DNA from: Sinorhizobium arboris LMG 14919
Lineage (GTDB): Bacteria; Pseudomonadota; Alphaproteobacteria; Rhizobiales; Rhizobiaceae
Direction of reading: 5' to 3'
Length of the DNA stretch: 64,000 nucleotides
NCBI RefSeq assembly: GCF_000427465.1
Contig: NZ_ATYB01000008.1
Location: 1,116,001 to 1,180,000 of the forward strand
The position numbers and the translations under genes are program-made. Positions within the stretch are counted from its first letter, which is position 1. Each line of letters starts with the position of its first letter. This document shows, in pieces, positions 34,396 to 44,500 of the stretch. The notes under the pieces were generated by a model. That model worked only from the letters and a program-made list of their open reading frames with translations, was not told the origin of the DNA and did not search any database.

Positions 34396-35253
34396 TCAGT
34401 GCAGGTGCCTCAGCTTGTCGGGATTCCGCACGACATAGATCGCCGCGACCCTGCCGCCTTCGATCTCGAGGGCTGTGGTCTGGATGTCTCCGTCGGCCTC
34501 CATCGTGATGAAGCCGGGCAGTCCGTTCACGAAGCCCACGCGCAGAAGCTTCGAGCCGTTCGCCCGGAAAAGCGCCGCCAGCTTCTCATGGACCTTCATC
34601 ACGGCGTCAAAGCCGATGATCGGCATGGTTGCTGCCGAGCGCTTGCCGCCGCCGTCCGCATGGATGCTGACATCGGCCGCGAGCATTGCGCCCAGCTTGT
34701 TCATGTCGCCGCTGCGCGAGGCCGCAAAGAAAGCCTCCGCAAGCTCGAGGCCGCGCTCTTTCTCGACATGAAAACGCGGCCTTGCCTCGCGGATATGGGT
34801 GCGTGCGCGGGCGGCAAGCTGGCGGCAGGCGGCGGCGTCGCGCTGGATGGTCGCTGCCACCTCCTCGAAACCGAGCCCGAACACGTCGTGCAACAGGAAC
34901 GCTGCCCGCTCGAGCGGGGACAGCCGCTCAAGCGCCAGCATCAGCGGCAACGTCACATCTTCCTCTCCCTCCTCTTCGACGACCGGGTCGGGAAGCCAGG
35001 GCCCCACATAGGTCTCGCGCTGGCGCCGTGCCGATTTCAGCTGATCGAGGCAGAGCCGGGTGACGGTGCGACGCAGGAAAGCCTCCGGCTCGCGTACCGC
35101 CGCGCGGTCGGCCCCCATCCAGCGGATGAAGGCCTCCTGCACCATGTCCTCGGCATCGGCCACCGAGCCGAGCATGCGATAGGCAACGCGCATCAGCTTC
35201 GGACGCAGCGGGTCGAAGCTCGCTGCCGCATCCGCTTGCGTGCCCCGTGTCAT
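34396..35253 (-). CDS. SigJ-type ECF sigma factor with C-terminal SnoaL-like domain
   Basis: The 285-aa protein has sigma region 2 (FDPLRPKLMRVAYRMLGSVA, DAEDMVQEAFIRWMGADRAA), region 4 (LSPLERAAFLLHDVFGLGFE, then AACRQLAARARTHIREARPR) and a C-terminal NTF2/SnoaL-like domain (about 175-280, FFAASRSGDMNKLGAMLAAD). That extra domain replaces a separate anti-sigma factor in SigJ-type (ECF41-like) factors. ECF41 sigmas are usually encoded with a carboxymuconolactone-decarboxylase-like gene, as here: its start overlaps the stop of that gene by 1 nt. Confidence 0.93.
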   Translation of the reverse strand: MTRGTQADAAASFDPLRPKLMRVAYRMLGSVADAEDMVQEAFIRWMGADRAAVREPEAFLRRTVTRLCLDQLKSARRQRETYVGPWLPDPVVEEEGEEDVTLPLMLALERLSPLERAAFLLHDVFGLGFEEVAATIQRDAAACRQLAARARTHIREARPRFHVEKERGLELAEAFFAASRSGDMNKLGAMLAADVSIHADGGGKRSAATMPIIGFDAVMKVHEKLAALFRANGSKLLRVGFVNGLPGFITMEADGDIQTTALEIEGGRVAAIYVVRNPDKLRHLH

Positions 35254-35726
35254 CAGGCGACCGCCTTTTCGGCGATTGCCTTCGCGGCTGCCGGTTCGAC
35301 CCACAGGCCGAAGCCCACGGCGAGGCGGTTCCACCCGTTGATGACATTGATCATGAGTGTGAGCTTCACCTGCTCCTCCTCCGTAAACTCGGCCTGCAGC
35401 ATCGCAAGGGCGCTTTCATGCGTATGTCCTTCCGAAAGCCGCGTCAAAGCCTCCGTCCAGGCAAGCGCGGCGCGTTCGCGATCGGTGTAGCATGGCGCCT
35501 CGCGCCAGGCCGAGAGAAGATAGATCCGCTGCTCGGTCTCGCCCTTGCCTCGCGCCTCCGCCGTATGCATGTTGATGCAATTGGCGCAGCCGTTGATCTG
35601 CGACGCGCGGATCTTGACGAGTTCGATGAGGCTCGGCTCGAGGCTGGAGGCCACGGCAGTCGATATGCTGAGCCAGCTCTTCATCAGCGAAGGAGCGGCG
35701 GTGAAGGGATCCAGTCTTGCAATCAT
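35253..35726 (-). CDS. Carboxymuconolactone decarboxylase/AhpD-like protein
   Basis: The 157-aa protein contains the AhpD-type redox motif in ASQINGCANCINMHTAEARG (CxxC followed by His) and ends in NVINGWNRLAVGFGLW. It is the standard genetic partner of ECF41 sigma factors and is probably the main or only target besides the sigma gene. It may reduce peroxides or act on small carbonyl compounds; the substrate is unknown. AAGGAGACC precedes the ATG at 35726. Confidence 0.92.
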   Translation of the reverse strand: MIARLDPFTAAPSLMKSWLSISTAVASSLEPSLIELVKIRASQINGCANCINMHTAEARGKGETEQRIYLLSAWREAPCYTDRERAALAWTEALTRLSEGHTHESALAMLQAEFTEEEQVKLTLMINVINGWNRLAVGFGLWVEPAAAKAIAEKAVA

Positions 35727-35899
35727 GGTTCGGTCTCCTTTTGTTGGTTCCGACACCATGACGAGACAGGATTCGCCAGTGTGACATGGATGTGATTTTT
35801 TTTGTGGCCGGCCGTTTCGGCCCGGGATGGTGAGGGCCACACGCCGGCATCAAGGTTGCGTTGCCAAGCCTCTCATTCCATCCTTATACTGCTCGCACC

Positions 35900-36874
35900 A
35901 TGGAGAAGACCTTCGTCGCGGCGCGAGAGGAACGGCCTGGGGAAGCATGGCTTTCTCGGTTTGCTGCCGGTCGAAGTGAGGCGGAGAGCTGGTATTTCGG
36001 GCGGGCCCAGCGAGCATCGGGTCCGAGCGCCGAAGAATGTCGCGAGGCCCTGTGGCAGTACATGCCGGAACTCGTTCCTCACTATGAGCACGCCTGCGCT
36101 CTCGTTGGAGATGACGAGGTTGCTCATCGGATGCTCAGCCACTTTCGACCCGCGCCGGATGCCTATGGCTGCAGTCAATCTGTCTGGCTCGGGGAAGGGG
36201 GTCCGGCGCTGATCCGCAATTTCGACTATCCGCCGGGCGTTGTCTCCGATCGTTTCGAAATGACCGAGTGGTCCGGGTTAAAGGTCATCGCAAAGGCGCA
36301 ACGCCCTTGGGGAGGCTGCGTGGATGGGATGAACGAGGAAGGACTTGCCGCAAGCGTCACTCTTGGGGGCGGACGTTCTCAGGGAAGAGGGTTCTCGATC
36401 ATTCTCGTGATCCGTTATGTGCTGGAAACCTGTCACCAGGTCGAGCAGGCTGTCAAAGCCCTATGCCGGATACCCGTCGCGCTCGCGCAGAACGTCACCG
36501 TACTGGATCGTTCCGGCAATCATGCCACTCTATTCCTCGGACCGGGCCAGCGCCCGATCATTACGCGCCTGAGGGCATGCACAAATCATCAGCGGGCGGC
36601 ACGACCGTCATCATTCTCGGTGGCCCGGCAGCAATGTATTCTGCGAGCGCTGGAGGATCCTTCCATGTCGCTGGAGAAGCTGACCGATAGCTTCCTTCGG
36701 CCGCCGCTTTATTCCGTGAGCGGGCCTCATCCCACCCTCTACACAGCCGTCTATCGACCCGCAAAAGGCAGAGTAGATTACATCTGGCCAGGGAAACGCT
36801 GGTCTCAGTGTTTCGAGCATTTCCAGACAGGCGAATACACGCACAACTTTACCCACCGATTTTCCGATCAGTAG
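35900..36874 (+). CDS. C45-type (acyl-CoA:6-APA acyltransferase-like) Ntn hydrolase
   Basis: The 324-aa protein carries the Ntn-hydrolase pattern of peptidase family C45: a likely propeptide (residues 1-90), Cys91 in DAYGCSQSVWLG, then GGPALIRNFDYPPGV and GCVDGMNEEGLAASVTLGGG. Self-cleavage before Cys91 would create the catalytic N-terminus. The natural substrate of such bacterial proteins is mostly unknown (amide or acyl bonds). The start is uncertain: ATG 35900 has no clear ribosome site, and a TTG at 35861 is an alternative. Confidence 0.75.
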   Translation: MEKTFVAAREERPGEAWLSRFAAGRSEAESWYFGRAQRASGPSAEECREALWQYMPELVPHYEHACALVGDDEVAHRMLSHFRPAPDAYGCSQSVWLGEGGPALIRNFDYPPGVVSDRFEMTEWSGLKVIAKAQRPWGGCVDGMNEEGLAASVTLGGGRSQGRGFSIILVIRYVLETCHQVEQAVKALCRIPVALAQNVTVLDRSGNHATLFLGPGQRPIITRLRACTNHQRAARPSSFSVARQQCILRALEDPSMSLEKLTDSFLRPPLYSVSGPHPTLYTAVYRPAKGRVDYIWPGKRWSQCFEHFQTGEYTHNFTHRFSDQ

Positions 36875-36920
36875 GCGGGCGCATGGGGCCATGCGCCCGG
36901 TGCAGCCAGACTGATCCTGT

Positions 36921-38426
36921 TCAATCCTCCTCGATGAAGACCTCCTCGCGCTTCTTCTTGACGCTCGGCAGAAAGACGATGACGAGCACGGCGGCGGCGA
37001 TGAGGAGCAGCGTCGCGCTGATCGGCCGGGTGACGAAGGTGACCGGATCGCCGCGCGAGAGGATCATGGCGCGCCTGAGATTTTCCTCGAGCAACGGTCC
37101 GAGCACGAAGCCCAGCAGCAGCGGCGCCGGTTCGCAGCGAAGCTTCAGGAGCAGGTAACCGACAAGGCCGAAGAAGGCGACGGCGTAAAGATCGTAGACG
37201 TTGGAATTGACGCTGTAGACCCCGATCGAGCAGAAGGCCATGATGATCGGGAAGAGCACGAAATAGGGGATCTTCAGAAGCTTCACCCAGAGCCCGATCA
37301 GCGGCAGGTTGAGGACCACCAGCATCAGGTTGCCGATCCACATCGAGGCGATGATGCCCCAGAAGAGGGCGGGTTGTTCCGTCGCGACGTTCGGTCCGGG
37401 CACGATGCCCTGGATGATCATCGCACCGATCATCAGCGCCATTACCGGGTTTGCCGGAATGCCGAGGGTGAGCAGCGGGATGAACGAGGTCTGCGCTCCG
37501 GCATTGTTGGCGCTTTCCGGTCCGGCGACGCCCGCGACGGCGCCGCGGCCGAATTCCTCCGGCCGGTCGGAGAGGCGCTTTTCCACGGTATAGGAGGCGA
37601 AGGCGGCGAGGATGGCGCCGCCGCCGGGCAGCACGCCAAGCGCCGAGCCGATGGCGGTGCCGCGCAGGACCGGGGCGAACATCTGCCTGAAGTCCTCCCG
37701 CGTCGGCATCAGGTCGGTGACCTTGGCCATCAGCACTTCGCGCGTCTTCTCGCTTTCGAGATTGCGGAGGATCTCGGCGATACCGAAGACGCCGACCGCC
37801 AATGCGACGAAATTGAGGCCGTCGGAATATTCCCGGATGCCGAGGGTGAAGCGCGGCGTGCCGGTGTAGATGTCGGTGCCGACGAGGCCGAGAAGCAGGC
37901 CGAGCGCCACCATGGCGAGCGCCTTGACGACAGAGCCGTGCGCGAGTGCGACCGAAGAGACGAGGCCGACGATCATCAGCGAGAAATATTCGGCCGCGCC
38001 GAACTGGAGCGCGATCTCGGTCAGCGGCGGCGCGAAGAGCGCGACCAGGAATGTCGAGACCGTGCCGGCGAAGAACGAGCCGAGTGCCGCGATCGCAAGC
38101 GCCGTACCGGCGCGGCCTTTGCGCGCCATCTGATAGCCGTCGATGGCGGTGACGGCCGAGGAGGATTCGCCGGGCATGTTGATCAGGATCGCGGTCGTCG
38201 ATCCGCCATATTGGGCGCCGTAATAGATGCCGGCGAGCATGATCAGCGAGGAGACCGGTTCAAGCTGGAAGGTGATCGGCAGCAGCATGGCGATCGTCGC
38301 CGTGGCGCCGATGCCGGGCAGTACGCCGATCAGCGTTCCGAGAAGCACGCCGATCAGGCAGAAGAGGAGGTTCGCCGGCGAAGCGGCGGTGGCGAAGCCG
38401 AGGGCAAGATTGCTGAAGAGTTCCAT
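36921..38426 (-). CDS. tctA: Tripartite tricarboxylate transporter large permease TctA
   Basis: The 501-aa membrane protein has the TctA signature segments LFCLIGVLLGTLIGVLPGIG, GGSTTAILINMPGESSSAVT and GPESANNAGAQTSFIPLLTL. It forms the transport channel for a carboxylate delivered by TctC. ATG 38426 is preferred over an adjacent ATG at 38429 because of AGAGG spacing and the family start MELFSNLALGF. It is the last gene of tctCBA, 107 nt after tctB. Confidence 0.93.
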   Translation of the reverse strand: MELFSNLALGFATAASPANLLFCLIGVLLGTLIGVLPGIGATATIAMLLPITFQLEPVSSLIMLAGIYYGAQYGGSTTAILINMPGESSSAVTAIDGYQMARKGRAGTALAIAALGSFFAGTVSTFLVALFAPPLTEIALQFGAAEYFSLMIVGLVSSVALAHGSVVKALAMVALGLLLGLVGTDIYTGTPRFTLGIREYSDGLNFVALAVGVFGIAEILRNLESEKTREVLMAKVTDLMPTREDFRQMFAPVLRGTAIGSALGVLPGGGAILAAFASYTVEKRLSDRPEEFGRGAVAGVAGPESANNAGAQTSFIPLLTLGIPANPVMALMIGAMIIQGIVPGPNVATEQPALFWGIIASMWIGNLMLVVLNLPLIGLWVKLLKIPYFVLFPIIMAFCSIGVYSVNSNVYDLYAVAFFGLVGYLLLKLRCEPAPLLLGFVLGPLLEENLRRAMILSRGDPVTFVTRPISATLLLIAAAVLVIVFLPSVKKKREEVFIEED

Positions 38427-38533
38427 CATCGCCTCTAAGGGACTTCCAGGAAAAATGTGAAACGTTTCTCAGCCCGGAAGTGCGTAATTAAATGACAGGT
38501 CGTTCCGCGGTTACGCTGAAACAGCCGATCGAC

Positions 38534-38995
38534 CTAGAACCGGGTCCACGGGCCGAACCGCTCGAAGGGCAGTTTGAGACCGTAGCTGAAGACGGCGACC
38601 GAAAAGATGGTCAGGGCGAGCGAAACCGCTATCGCCCAGAGCGGCCGCATCCGGTTGGATGCGAAGCAGGCGATCAGTGCCGTGAAGAAAAGAGCGGGGA
38701 CAAAGCCGAGGCCGCGCACCGTCAGCCCGAAGAAGATCGGCGCCGGCAGGATGAAGAAGATGCCGCGAATGGCGATCGGTCCCATCGGCTCCCCATGCAC
38801 GCGAGCCGATTGCACCAGGATGGTCGCGCCGAGCAGGATCAGCACGGCGGAGAGAAGCAGCGGGAAATAACCCGGGCCCATGCGGAAGGCGGTGCCGAGT
38901 TCGAGCCCGAGCGACTGCCAGGCGAAGAACAGGCCGACGGCTGTCAGAATGCCGCCGCACAGTGCATTGGTCGTGTCGAAGGAGATGGATTTCAT
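38534..38995 (-). CDS. tctB: Tripartite tricarboxylate transporter small subunit TctB
   Basis: The 153-aa protein has four transmembrane helices and typical TctB segments: GLELGTAFRMGPGYFPLLLS and LTVRGLGFVPALFFTALIAC. It pairs with TctA in the membrane. GGGGAC is upstream of ATG 38995. The 262-nt gap to tctC is unusually long for this operon and contains a parS site. Confidence 0.9.
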   Translation of the reverse strand: MKSISFDTTNALCGGILTAVGLFFAWQSLGLELGTAFRMGPGYFPLLLSAVLILLGATILVQSARVHGEPMGPIAIRGIFFILPAPIFFGLTVRGLGFVPALFFTALIACFASNRMRPLWAIAVSLALTIFSVAVFSYGLKLPFERFGPWTRF

Positions 38996-39145
38996 TGTGT
39001 CCCCATTATTTCTGCGGGTGCGCTCCCTTTTTCGGGTGAGCCGGGCCGCCGAATTTTTTGGCGAATATCTTCGCATGTTCTGCGGGCTGATGCACGCCGC
39101 CCAAAAAGTGCAGCGCGATTTTGGGCGGCATCGCCCCTGCCGCTC

Positions 39146-39161
39146 GTTGACAGCTGTCAAC
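39146..39161. other. parS: parS centromere-like site 3, inside the tct operon
   Basis: This is a third identical copy of GTTGACAGCTGTCAAC, about 21 kb from sites 1 and 2, in the gap between tctC and tctB. A perfect 16-bp match shared by all three is very unlikely by chance in 64 kb. RepB binding here would be distal to repABC. Confidence 0.82.
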
Positions 39162-39257
39162 GCGGTGCGGACGGATCCTCGAGACGCCCGCACCGGTTGA
39201 GATCGGTTCCGCCACTGCATCGCTCGAAGAAGGACGGCGGCGGTTACCCTGGCGCGA

Positions 39258-40232
39258 TCAGTCGGCGTACTGGCCAGCCGCCTCGATGACCGGCTTCCAG
39301 CGGTCGATCTCGCTTTCGAGCTTCGCCTTCAGCGCCGCCGGGGTGGCATCGGCTTCGCTCGACGGCTCGGTGCCGAGCTCGCCGAAGCGCGCGATCACGT
39401 TTTCGTCCTTGAGGGCCTTCTGCAGCGACTGCGACAGGCGGTCGGTAATCTCGGCCGGCGTGCCCTTCGGAGCATAGATGCCGTGCCAAATGCCCACCTG
39501 GAAGCCGGAAAGGCCCGCTTCCTCCGCGGTCGGCAGATCGGGGAAGATCTTGAGGCGCTCCGGCGAGGTCACGGCGTAGGCCTTGATCGTGCCGCCCTGG
39601 ATCTGCTTCGTCGTATTCGTCGTCTGATCGCACATGATGTCGACCTGGCCGCCGAGCAGGTCGGTCATTGCCGGGCCGGTGCCCTTGTAGGGTACGGTCG
39701 TCAGCGGCGTTTCGATCGCGCTCATGAACATCATGCCGCAAAGATGCGAAGCCGCCCCGATCCCGGCATTGGCGACCGTCACCGTGTCCTTATTGGCCTT
39801 GACGTGTTCGATCAAACCCTTGAGATCGGCCGGCTCGAAATCCTTGCGTGCAACGATCGTCATCGGAACCTCGGTGACGAGGCCGACATATTCGAAGGCA
39901 TTCAGCGTGTCGTAGGCGAGCTTGCGATAGAGCGTTGCGCTGGTGGCCATGCCGATGTGATGCAGAAGCAGCGTGTAGCCGTCCGGATCGGCCTGGGCGA
40001 CGCGGCCCGCGCCGAGCGTTCCGCCGGCGCCGCCGACATTCTCGACGATGATCTGCTGGCCGAGATCCTTCGACATGGACTCGGCGACGAGCCGGGCGAC
40101 CGTATCCGTCGGGCCGCCGGCCGAGAAGGGCACCACCATGGTGATCGTGCGCTCCGGATAGGTTTGGGCGCTCGCCGAAACGGCAAAAAGGGAAACGGCG
40201 GCGGCGCCCAGAAGCGCGTTCAGAATTTTCAT
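39258..40232 (-). CDS. tctC: Tripartite tricarboxylate transporter substrate-binding protein TctC
   Basis: The 324-aa exported protein has a signal peptide (LLGAAAVSLFAVSASA) and the Bug/TctC pattern TYPERTITMVVPFSAGGPTD, IIVENVGGAGGTLGAGRVAQ, and GTGPAMTDLLGGQVDIMCDQ. It binds a carboxylate such as citrate in the periplasm; the ligand of this copy is not known. GGGAGG stands before ATG 40232. No tctDE regulator pair is nearby. Confidence 0.93.
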   Translation of the reverse strand: MKILNALLGAAAVSLFAVSASAQTYPERTITMVVPFSAGGPTDTVARLVAESMSKDLGQQIIVENVGGAGGTLGAGRVAQADPDGYTLLLHHIGMATSATLYRKLAYDTLNAFEYVGLVTEVPMTIVARKDFEPADLKGLIEHVKANKDTVTVANAGIGAASHLCGMMFMSAIETPLTTVPYKGTGPAMTDLLGGQVDIMCDQTTNTTKQIQGGTIKAYAVTSPERLKIFPDLPTAEEAGLSGFQVGIWHGIYAPKGTPAEITDRLSQSLQKALKDENVIARFGELGTEPSSEADATPAALKAKLESEIDRWKPVIEAAGQYAD

Positions 40233-40467
40233 CTTTTCCTCCCGGATGAAATCATCGTCCAGCCGGCATGGTTCCTCCCGCCGGTTCTGGGTCACCCATT
40301 AGCAAACGGGATTTTAGCACAGACAACCGCCGCCGGCGCCGTTTGATGCATTTCCAGCGCAGGGGCGCGTCAAATGGGTGGATTCGGAAACAAAGGGGCC
40401 TGTCGATGGGTGGATTTCCGCACATCGGCGATTGCCGCTGCCGACGGGTCCGCGGGGATGCCGCTCG

Positions 40468-41298
40468 TCAAAGGCCGGTGCGGCGCCTGAGATAGAGGAC
40501 CTCCGCCTCCGTCAGCGGGCGGCTTGCCCCCTTCGGCAGTTCGCCGAGCCTTATCTCGCCGATCGAGACGCGCAGGAGGCGCAGGCATTCGAAGCCGAGC
40601 GCCTCGAGCATGCGGCGGATCTGGCGGTTGCGCCCTTCGTCAAGCTCCACCTCGATCCAGCTGTTCCTGCCTCCGCTTCTCAGGAGTTCGACCCGTACGG
40701 CCCTCAGCAGTTCGCCACCCTCCGTCACGCCCTCCACCATCCGCGCGGCCATGGCCTCGCGGATGATGCCGCGCACCTGTACATGGTACACCTTGCCGAG
40801 ATGGGTCCTGGGATCGAGCAGACGCTGCGCCAGCACCGTATCGTTGGTGAAGATGAGGAGTCCCTCGCTTGCCTTGTCGAGCCTCCCGACCGGCGAGAGC
40901 GACGGGACGTCGATACGGTCAAGGCAACTGAAGACCGTCGGCCGGCCCCCGGGATCGTCGCGGGTGGTCACCAGGCCGCGAGGCTTGTTCAGCATCAGAT
41001 AGACTTTGGCTTGCGCGGCAATGACGGTCCCGTCGACGGCGATCCTGTCCGCCTCGATGTCGACCCAGTAGGACAGATCGATTATCCTGCGGCCCGCAAC
41101 GCTGACGCGCCCCTCCGAGATCAGCTTCTCGGCCTGCGTCCTCGAGCAGTAGCCGAGCTTGGAGAGCGCCCTGGCGAGCGTCACGCGTTTGCCGGCCTGT
41201 GCATCGGCTTTCGCGCTGCCGACCTGCCTTTTCTCTCTAAGACGGTGTTGTTTCACCGTTCCGTCTCCGTGCTGCTGGACCCATGCTTCCTCTGACAT
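40468..41298 (-). CDS. rRNA pseudouridine synthase, RsuA/RluB family
   Basis: The 276-aa protein has an N-terminal basic stretch, an S4 RNA-binding domain (about 38-85, VTLARALSKLGYCSRTQAEK) and a catalytic domain with Asp141 in PVGRLDKASEGLL. C-terminal NRQIRRMLEALGFECLRLLR is also diagnostic. It converts uridine in 16S or 23S rRNA to pseudouridine. Which site is modified cannot be told; RluB/RluE/RsuA share this layout. Presence on a secondary replicon is notable but not rare. Confidence 0.9.
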   Translation of the reverse strand: MSEEAWVQQHGDGTVKQHRLREKRQVGSAKADAQAGKRVTLARALSKLGYCSRTQAEKLISEGRVSVAGRRIIDLSYWVDIEADRIAVDGTVIAAQAKVYLMLNKPRGLVTTRDDPGGRPTVFSCLDRIDVPSLSPVGRLDKASEGLLIFTNDTVLAQRLLDPRTHLGKVYHVQVRGIIREAMAARMVEGVTEGGELLRAVRVELLRSGGRNSWIEVELDEGRNRQIRRMLEALGFECLRLLRVSIGEIRLGELPKGASRPLTEAEVLYLRRRTGL

Positions 41299-41330
41299 AA
41301 ATGGCGATGCGAGGCCAGCGTGACAAACGG

Positions 41331-41372
41331 TGCCCCCGCCTGCGGGGAGACGGTCGCGGCAGCGGCACGGGG
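41331..41372. repeat. Copy of a short rhizobial palindromic repeat
   Basis: CCCCGCCTGCGGGGAGA followed by CGGTCGCGGCAGC matches the repeat at 45204-45256. CCCCGC/GCGGGG forms an inner hairpin. It lies in the divergent gap between the pseudouridine synthase and oxoprolinase genes, where it is partly degenerate. Confidence 0.6.
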
Positions 41373-41517
41373 GGCGGCTGCGACGGAAACGCGTGGATCG
41401 CGAAGAAGGCGATATCGCTCATTGCGCCCGACTTCTTCCCTTGCCTGCCGGTCGCCCCCGGCCCATAAAATGCGCCCATGACACGCCGGAAGCAGGCGAA
41501 ATGCGGAGGAACTGTAC

Positions 41518-44500
41518 ATGAGCGTGGCTGGAGCTTGGGATTTCTGGGTGGATCGCGGCGGTACCTTCACCGACGTGATCGGCCGCGATCCGGCGGGCTC
41601 ATTGCACGCGCTGAAGGTCCTTTCGGAAAATCCCGGCGCCTATCGCGATGCAGCGGTCCATGGCATCCGGCAGCATCTCGGCCTTGGCTCCGGCGAGCCG
41701 GTCCCGCCGGGCCTCGTCGGCGAGGTCCGGATGGGCACCACGGTTGCCACCAATGCTCTGCTGGAGCGCAAGGGCGAGCGGCTGGCGCTCGTCACGACGC
41801 GCGGATTCCGTGACGCGCTCCGGATCGGCTATCAGGAGCGCAAGAAGATCTTCGCCACCGAGATCGTCAAGCCCGAAGCACTCTATTCGGATATCGTCGA
41901 GCTCGACGAACGGGTGCTCGCCGACGGCACGATCGAGCGGCCGCTCGACGAGGCGACGGCGCGTCAGGCGCTCGAAGGCCTGCGGGCGAATGGCTACGGG
42001 GCGCTCGCCATCGTCCTCATGCACGCCTACAGATATCCCGCCCACGAGGCGATCGTCGCCCGCATCGCGCGCTCGATGGGTTTCGAGCAGGTATCCGTCA
42101 GCCACGAGGTATCGCCCCTCGTCAAATATGTCGGCCGCGGCGACACGACCGTGATCGACGCCTATCTCTCGCCCGTGCTCGGCCGGTATGTGGCGCAGGT
42201 TTCGGAAGAGCTGGACGTCGCCCGCTCCGGCGCCCGGCTCATGTTCATGATGTCGTCCGGCGGGCTGACGGCGGCGGAGATGTTTCAGGGCAAGGACGCG
42301 ATTCTGTCGGGACCTGCGGGCGGTGTGGTCGGTCTCGCGCGCACGGGCGAGGCGGCCGGCTTCGACCGGGTCATTGGTTTCGACATGGGCGGAACCTCGA
42401 CCGACGTTGCCCATTTCGACGGCGAGTACGAGCGTGCCTTCGAGACCGAGGTCGCCGGCGTGCGGGTGCGTGCGCCGATGATGCTGATCCACACGGTCGC
42501 CGCCGGCGGCGGCTCGATCCTCCATTTCGACGGGGAGCGCTTCCGTGTCGGCCCGGATTCTGCAGGCGCAAATCCCGGTCCCGCCTGCTACCGCAACGGC
42601 GGACCGCTCGCCGTCACCGATGCGAACGTCATGCTCGGCAAGCTGCTGCCGGAACATTTTCCGGCAATCTTCGGCCCGGAGCAGAACCTGCCGCTCGACG
42701 TGGAGACCGTGCGCGAGCGTTTCGCCGCGCTAGCGGCCGAGATCGGCGACGGGCGAGGCCCGCAGGACGTCGCCGACGGCTTCATCCGTATTGCGGTTGC
42801 CAACATGGTCGAGGCGATCAAGAAGATTTCCGTAAGCCGCGGCTATGACGTGACGCGCTACGCGCTCAACTGCTTCGGCGGCGCCGGCGGACAGCACGCT
42901 TGCCTGGTCGCCGACGCGCTCGGCATGAAGAGCATTCTCCTGCATCCGATGTCCGGGCTGCTCTCCGCCTACGGCATGGGCCTTGCCGATATCCGCGCCA
43001 CACGCCAGAAAGCGCTCGGCGTCACGCTGGCCGACAGCGCACCCGAGGCACTTGCCGCCCTTGGCCAGGAACTGCAATCGGAATGCCTTGCCGAACTGGA
43101 AGCGCAGGGGATCGCCTGCGAACGGATCCGCACGCATCTGCGCGCCCATATTCGCTATGCCGGCACGGACACGGTCCTGCCGGTGGAAGCGACCTTCCCT
43201 GATCGGGACGACCAGGCGCGGCTCCGCTGCGAATTCGAACGATTGCACCAGCGCCGCTTCGGCTTCACCGCCGAAAACAAGGCGCTGGTGATCGACGCGG
43301 TCGAGGTCGAAACGGTCGGCGGCGGGGCTGCGGAAGTGGAGGCGGAGGGCCTTGCCGCGACGGCCGGAGATGTCGTCGCGAATCGGCGGACCCGCTTTTA
43401 TTCGCAGGGCGCGTTTCATGACGCTCCGGTGGCGCTGCGTTTGGAAATCGGGCCCGGTCAGAAGCTCACCGGGCCGGCAATCATCATCGAAGCCAACCAG
43501 ACGATCGTCGTCGAGGACGGCTGGCAGGCGGAGCTGACCGCGAAAGACCATATCGTCCTGAGGCGGATCAAGGCGCTGCCCGAGCGCACCGCGATCGGCA
43601 CGAAGGCCGATCCGGTCATGCTGGAGATCTTCAACAATCTCTTTATGTCGATTGCCGAGCAGATGGGGGTGACGCTGCAGAACACCGCCTATTCGGTCAA
43701 TATCAAGGAGCGGCTCGATTTCTCCTGCGCGGTCTTCGACAACAGGGGAAATCTGGTTGCCAATGCGCCGCACATGCCGGTGCATCTGGGCTCCATGGAC
43801 GCTTCGGTCGCCACTGCGATCCGCGAGAACCCGGTTATCCATCCGGGTGATGTTTTCCTGATCAATGCGCCCTATAACGGCGGCACGCATCTGCCGGACC
43901 TGACGGTCTGCACGCCGGTCTTCGACGATGAGGCCCGCGCCATCCGCTTCTGGGTCGCAAGCCGCGGACACCATGCCGATATCGGCGGCATCTCGCCGGG
44001 CTCGATGTCGCCGCTTGCCACCAATATCGAAGAGGAAGGCGTCTATATCGACAACTTCAAGCTCATCGACCGCGGACGCTTCTGCGAGGAGGAACTGGAG
44101 AGGCTCTTGAGCGGAGCGCGCTATCCGGTGCGCAACATCCTCCAGAACGTCAACGATCTGAAGGCGCAGGTCGCGGCCAACGAAAAGGGCGTGGCGGAAC
44201 TCAGGAAGATGATCGCGCAATTCGGGGAGGACGTGGTCGAAGCCTATATGGGCCACGTCCAGGACAACGCGGCCGAAAGCGTGCGCCGCGTGCTCGACCG
44301 ATTGCCGGGCGGCGAATTCTCCTACGAGATGGACCAGGGCTGCCGGATCGTCGTGAAGATCTCCATCGACCGCGAGGGCCGGGAAGCAACGGTGGATTTC
44401 ACCGGAACGTCCGAGCAGCGCTCGGATAATTTCAACGCGCCGGAGCCGGTGACGCGCGCCGCCGTGCTCTATGTCTTCCGGGTGCTGGTCGAGGCCGATA

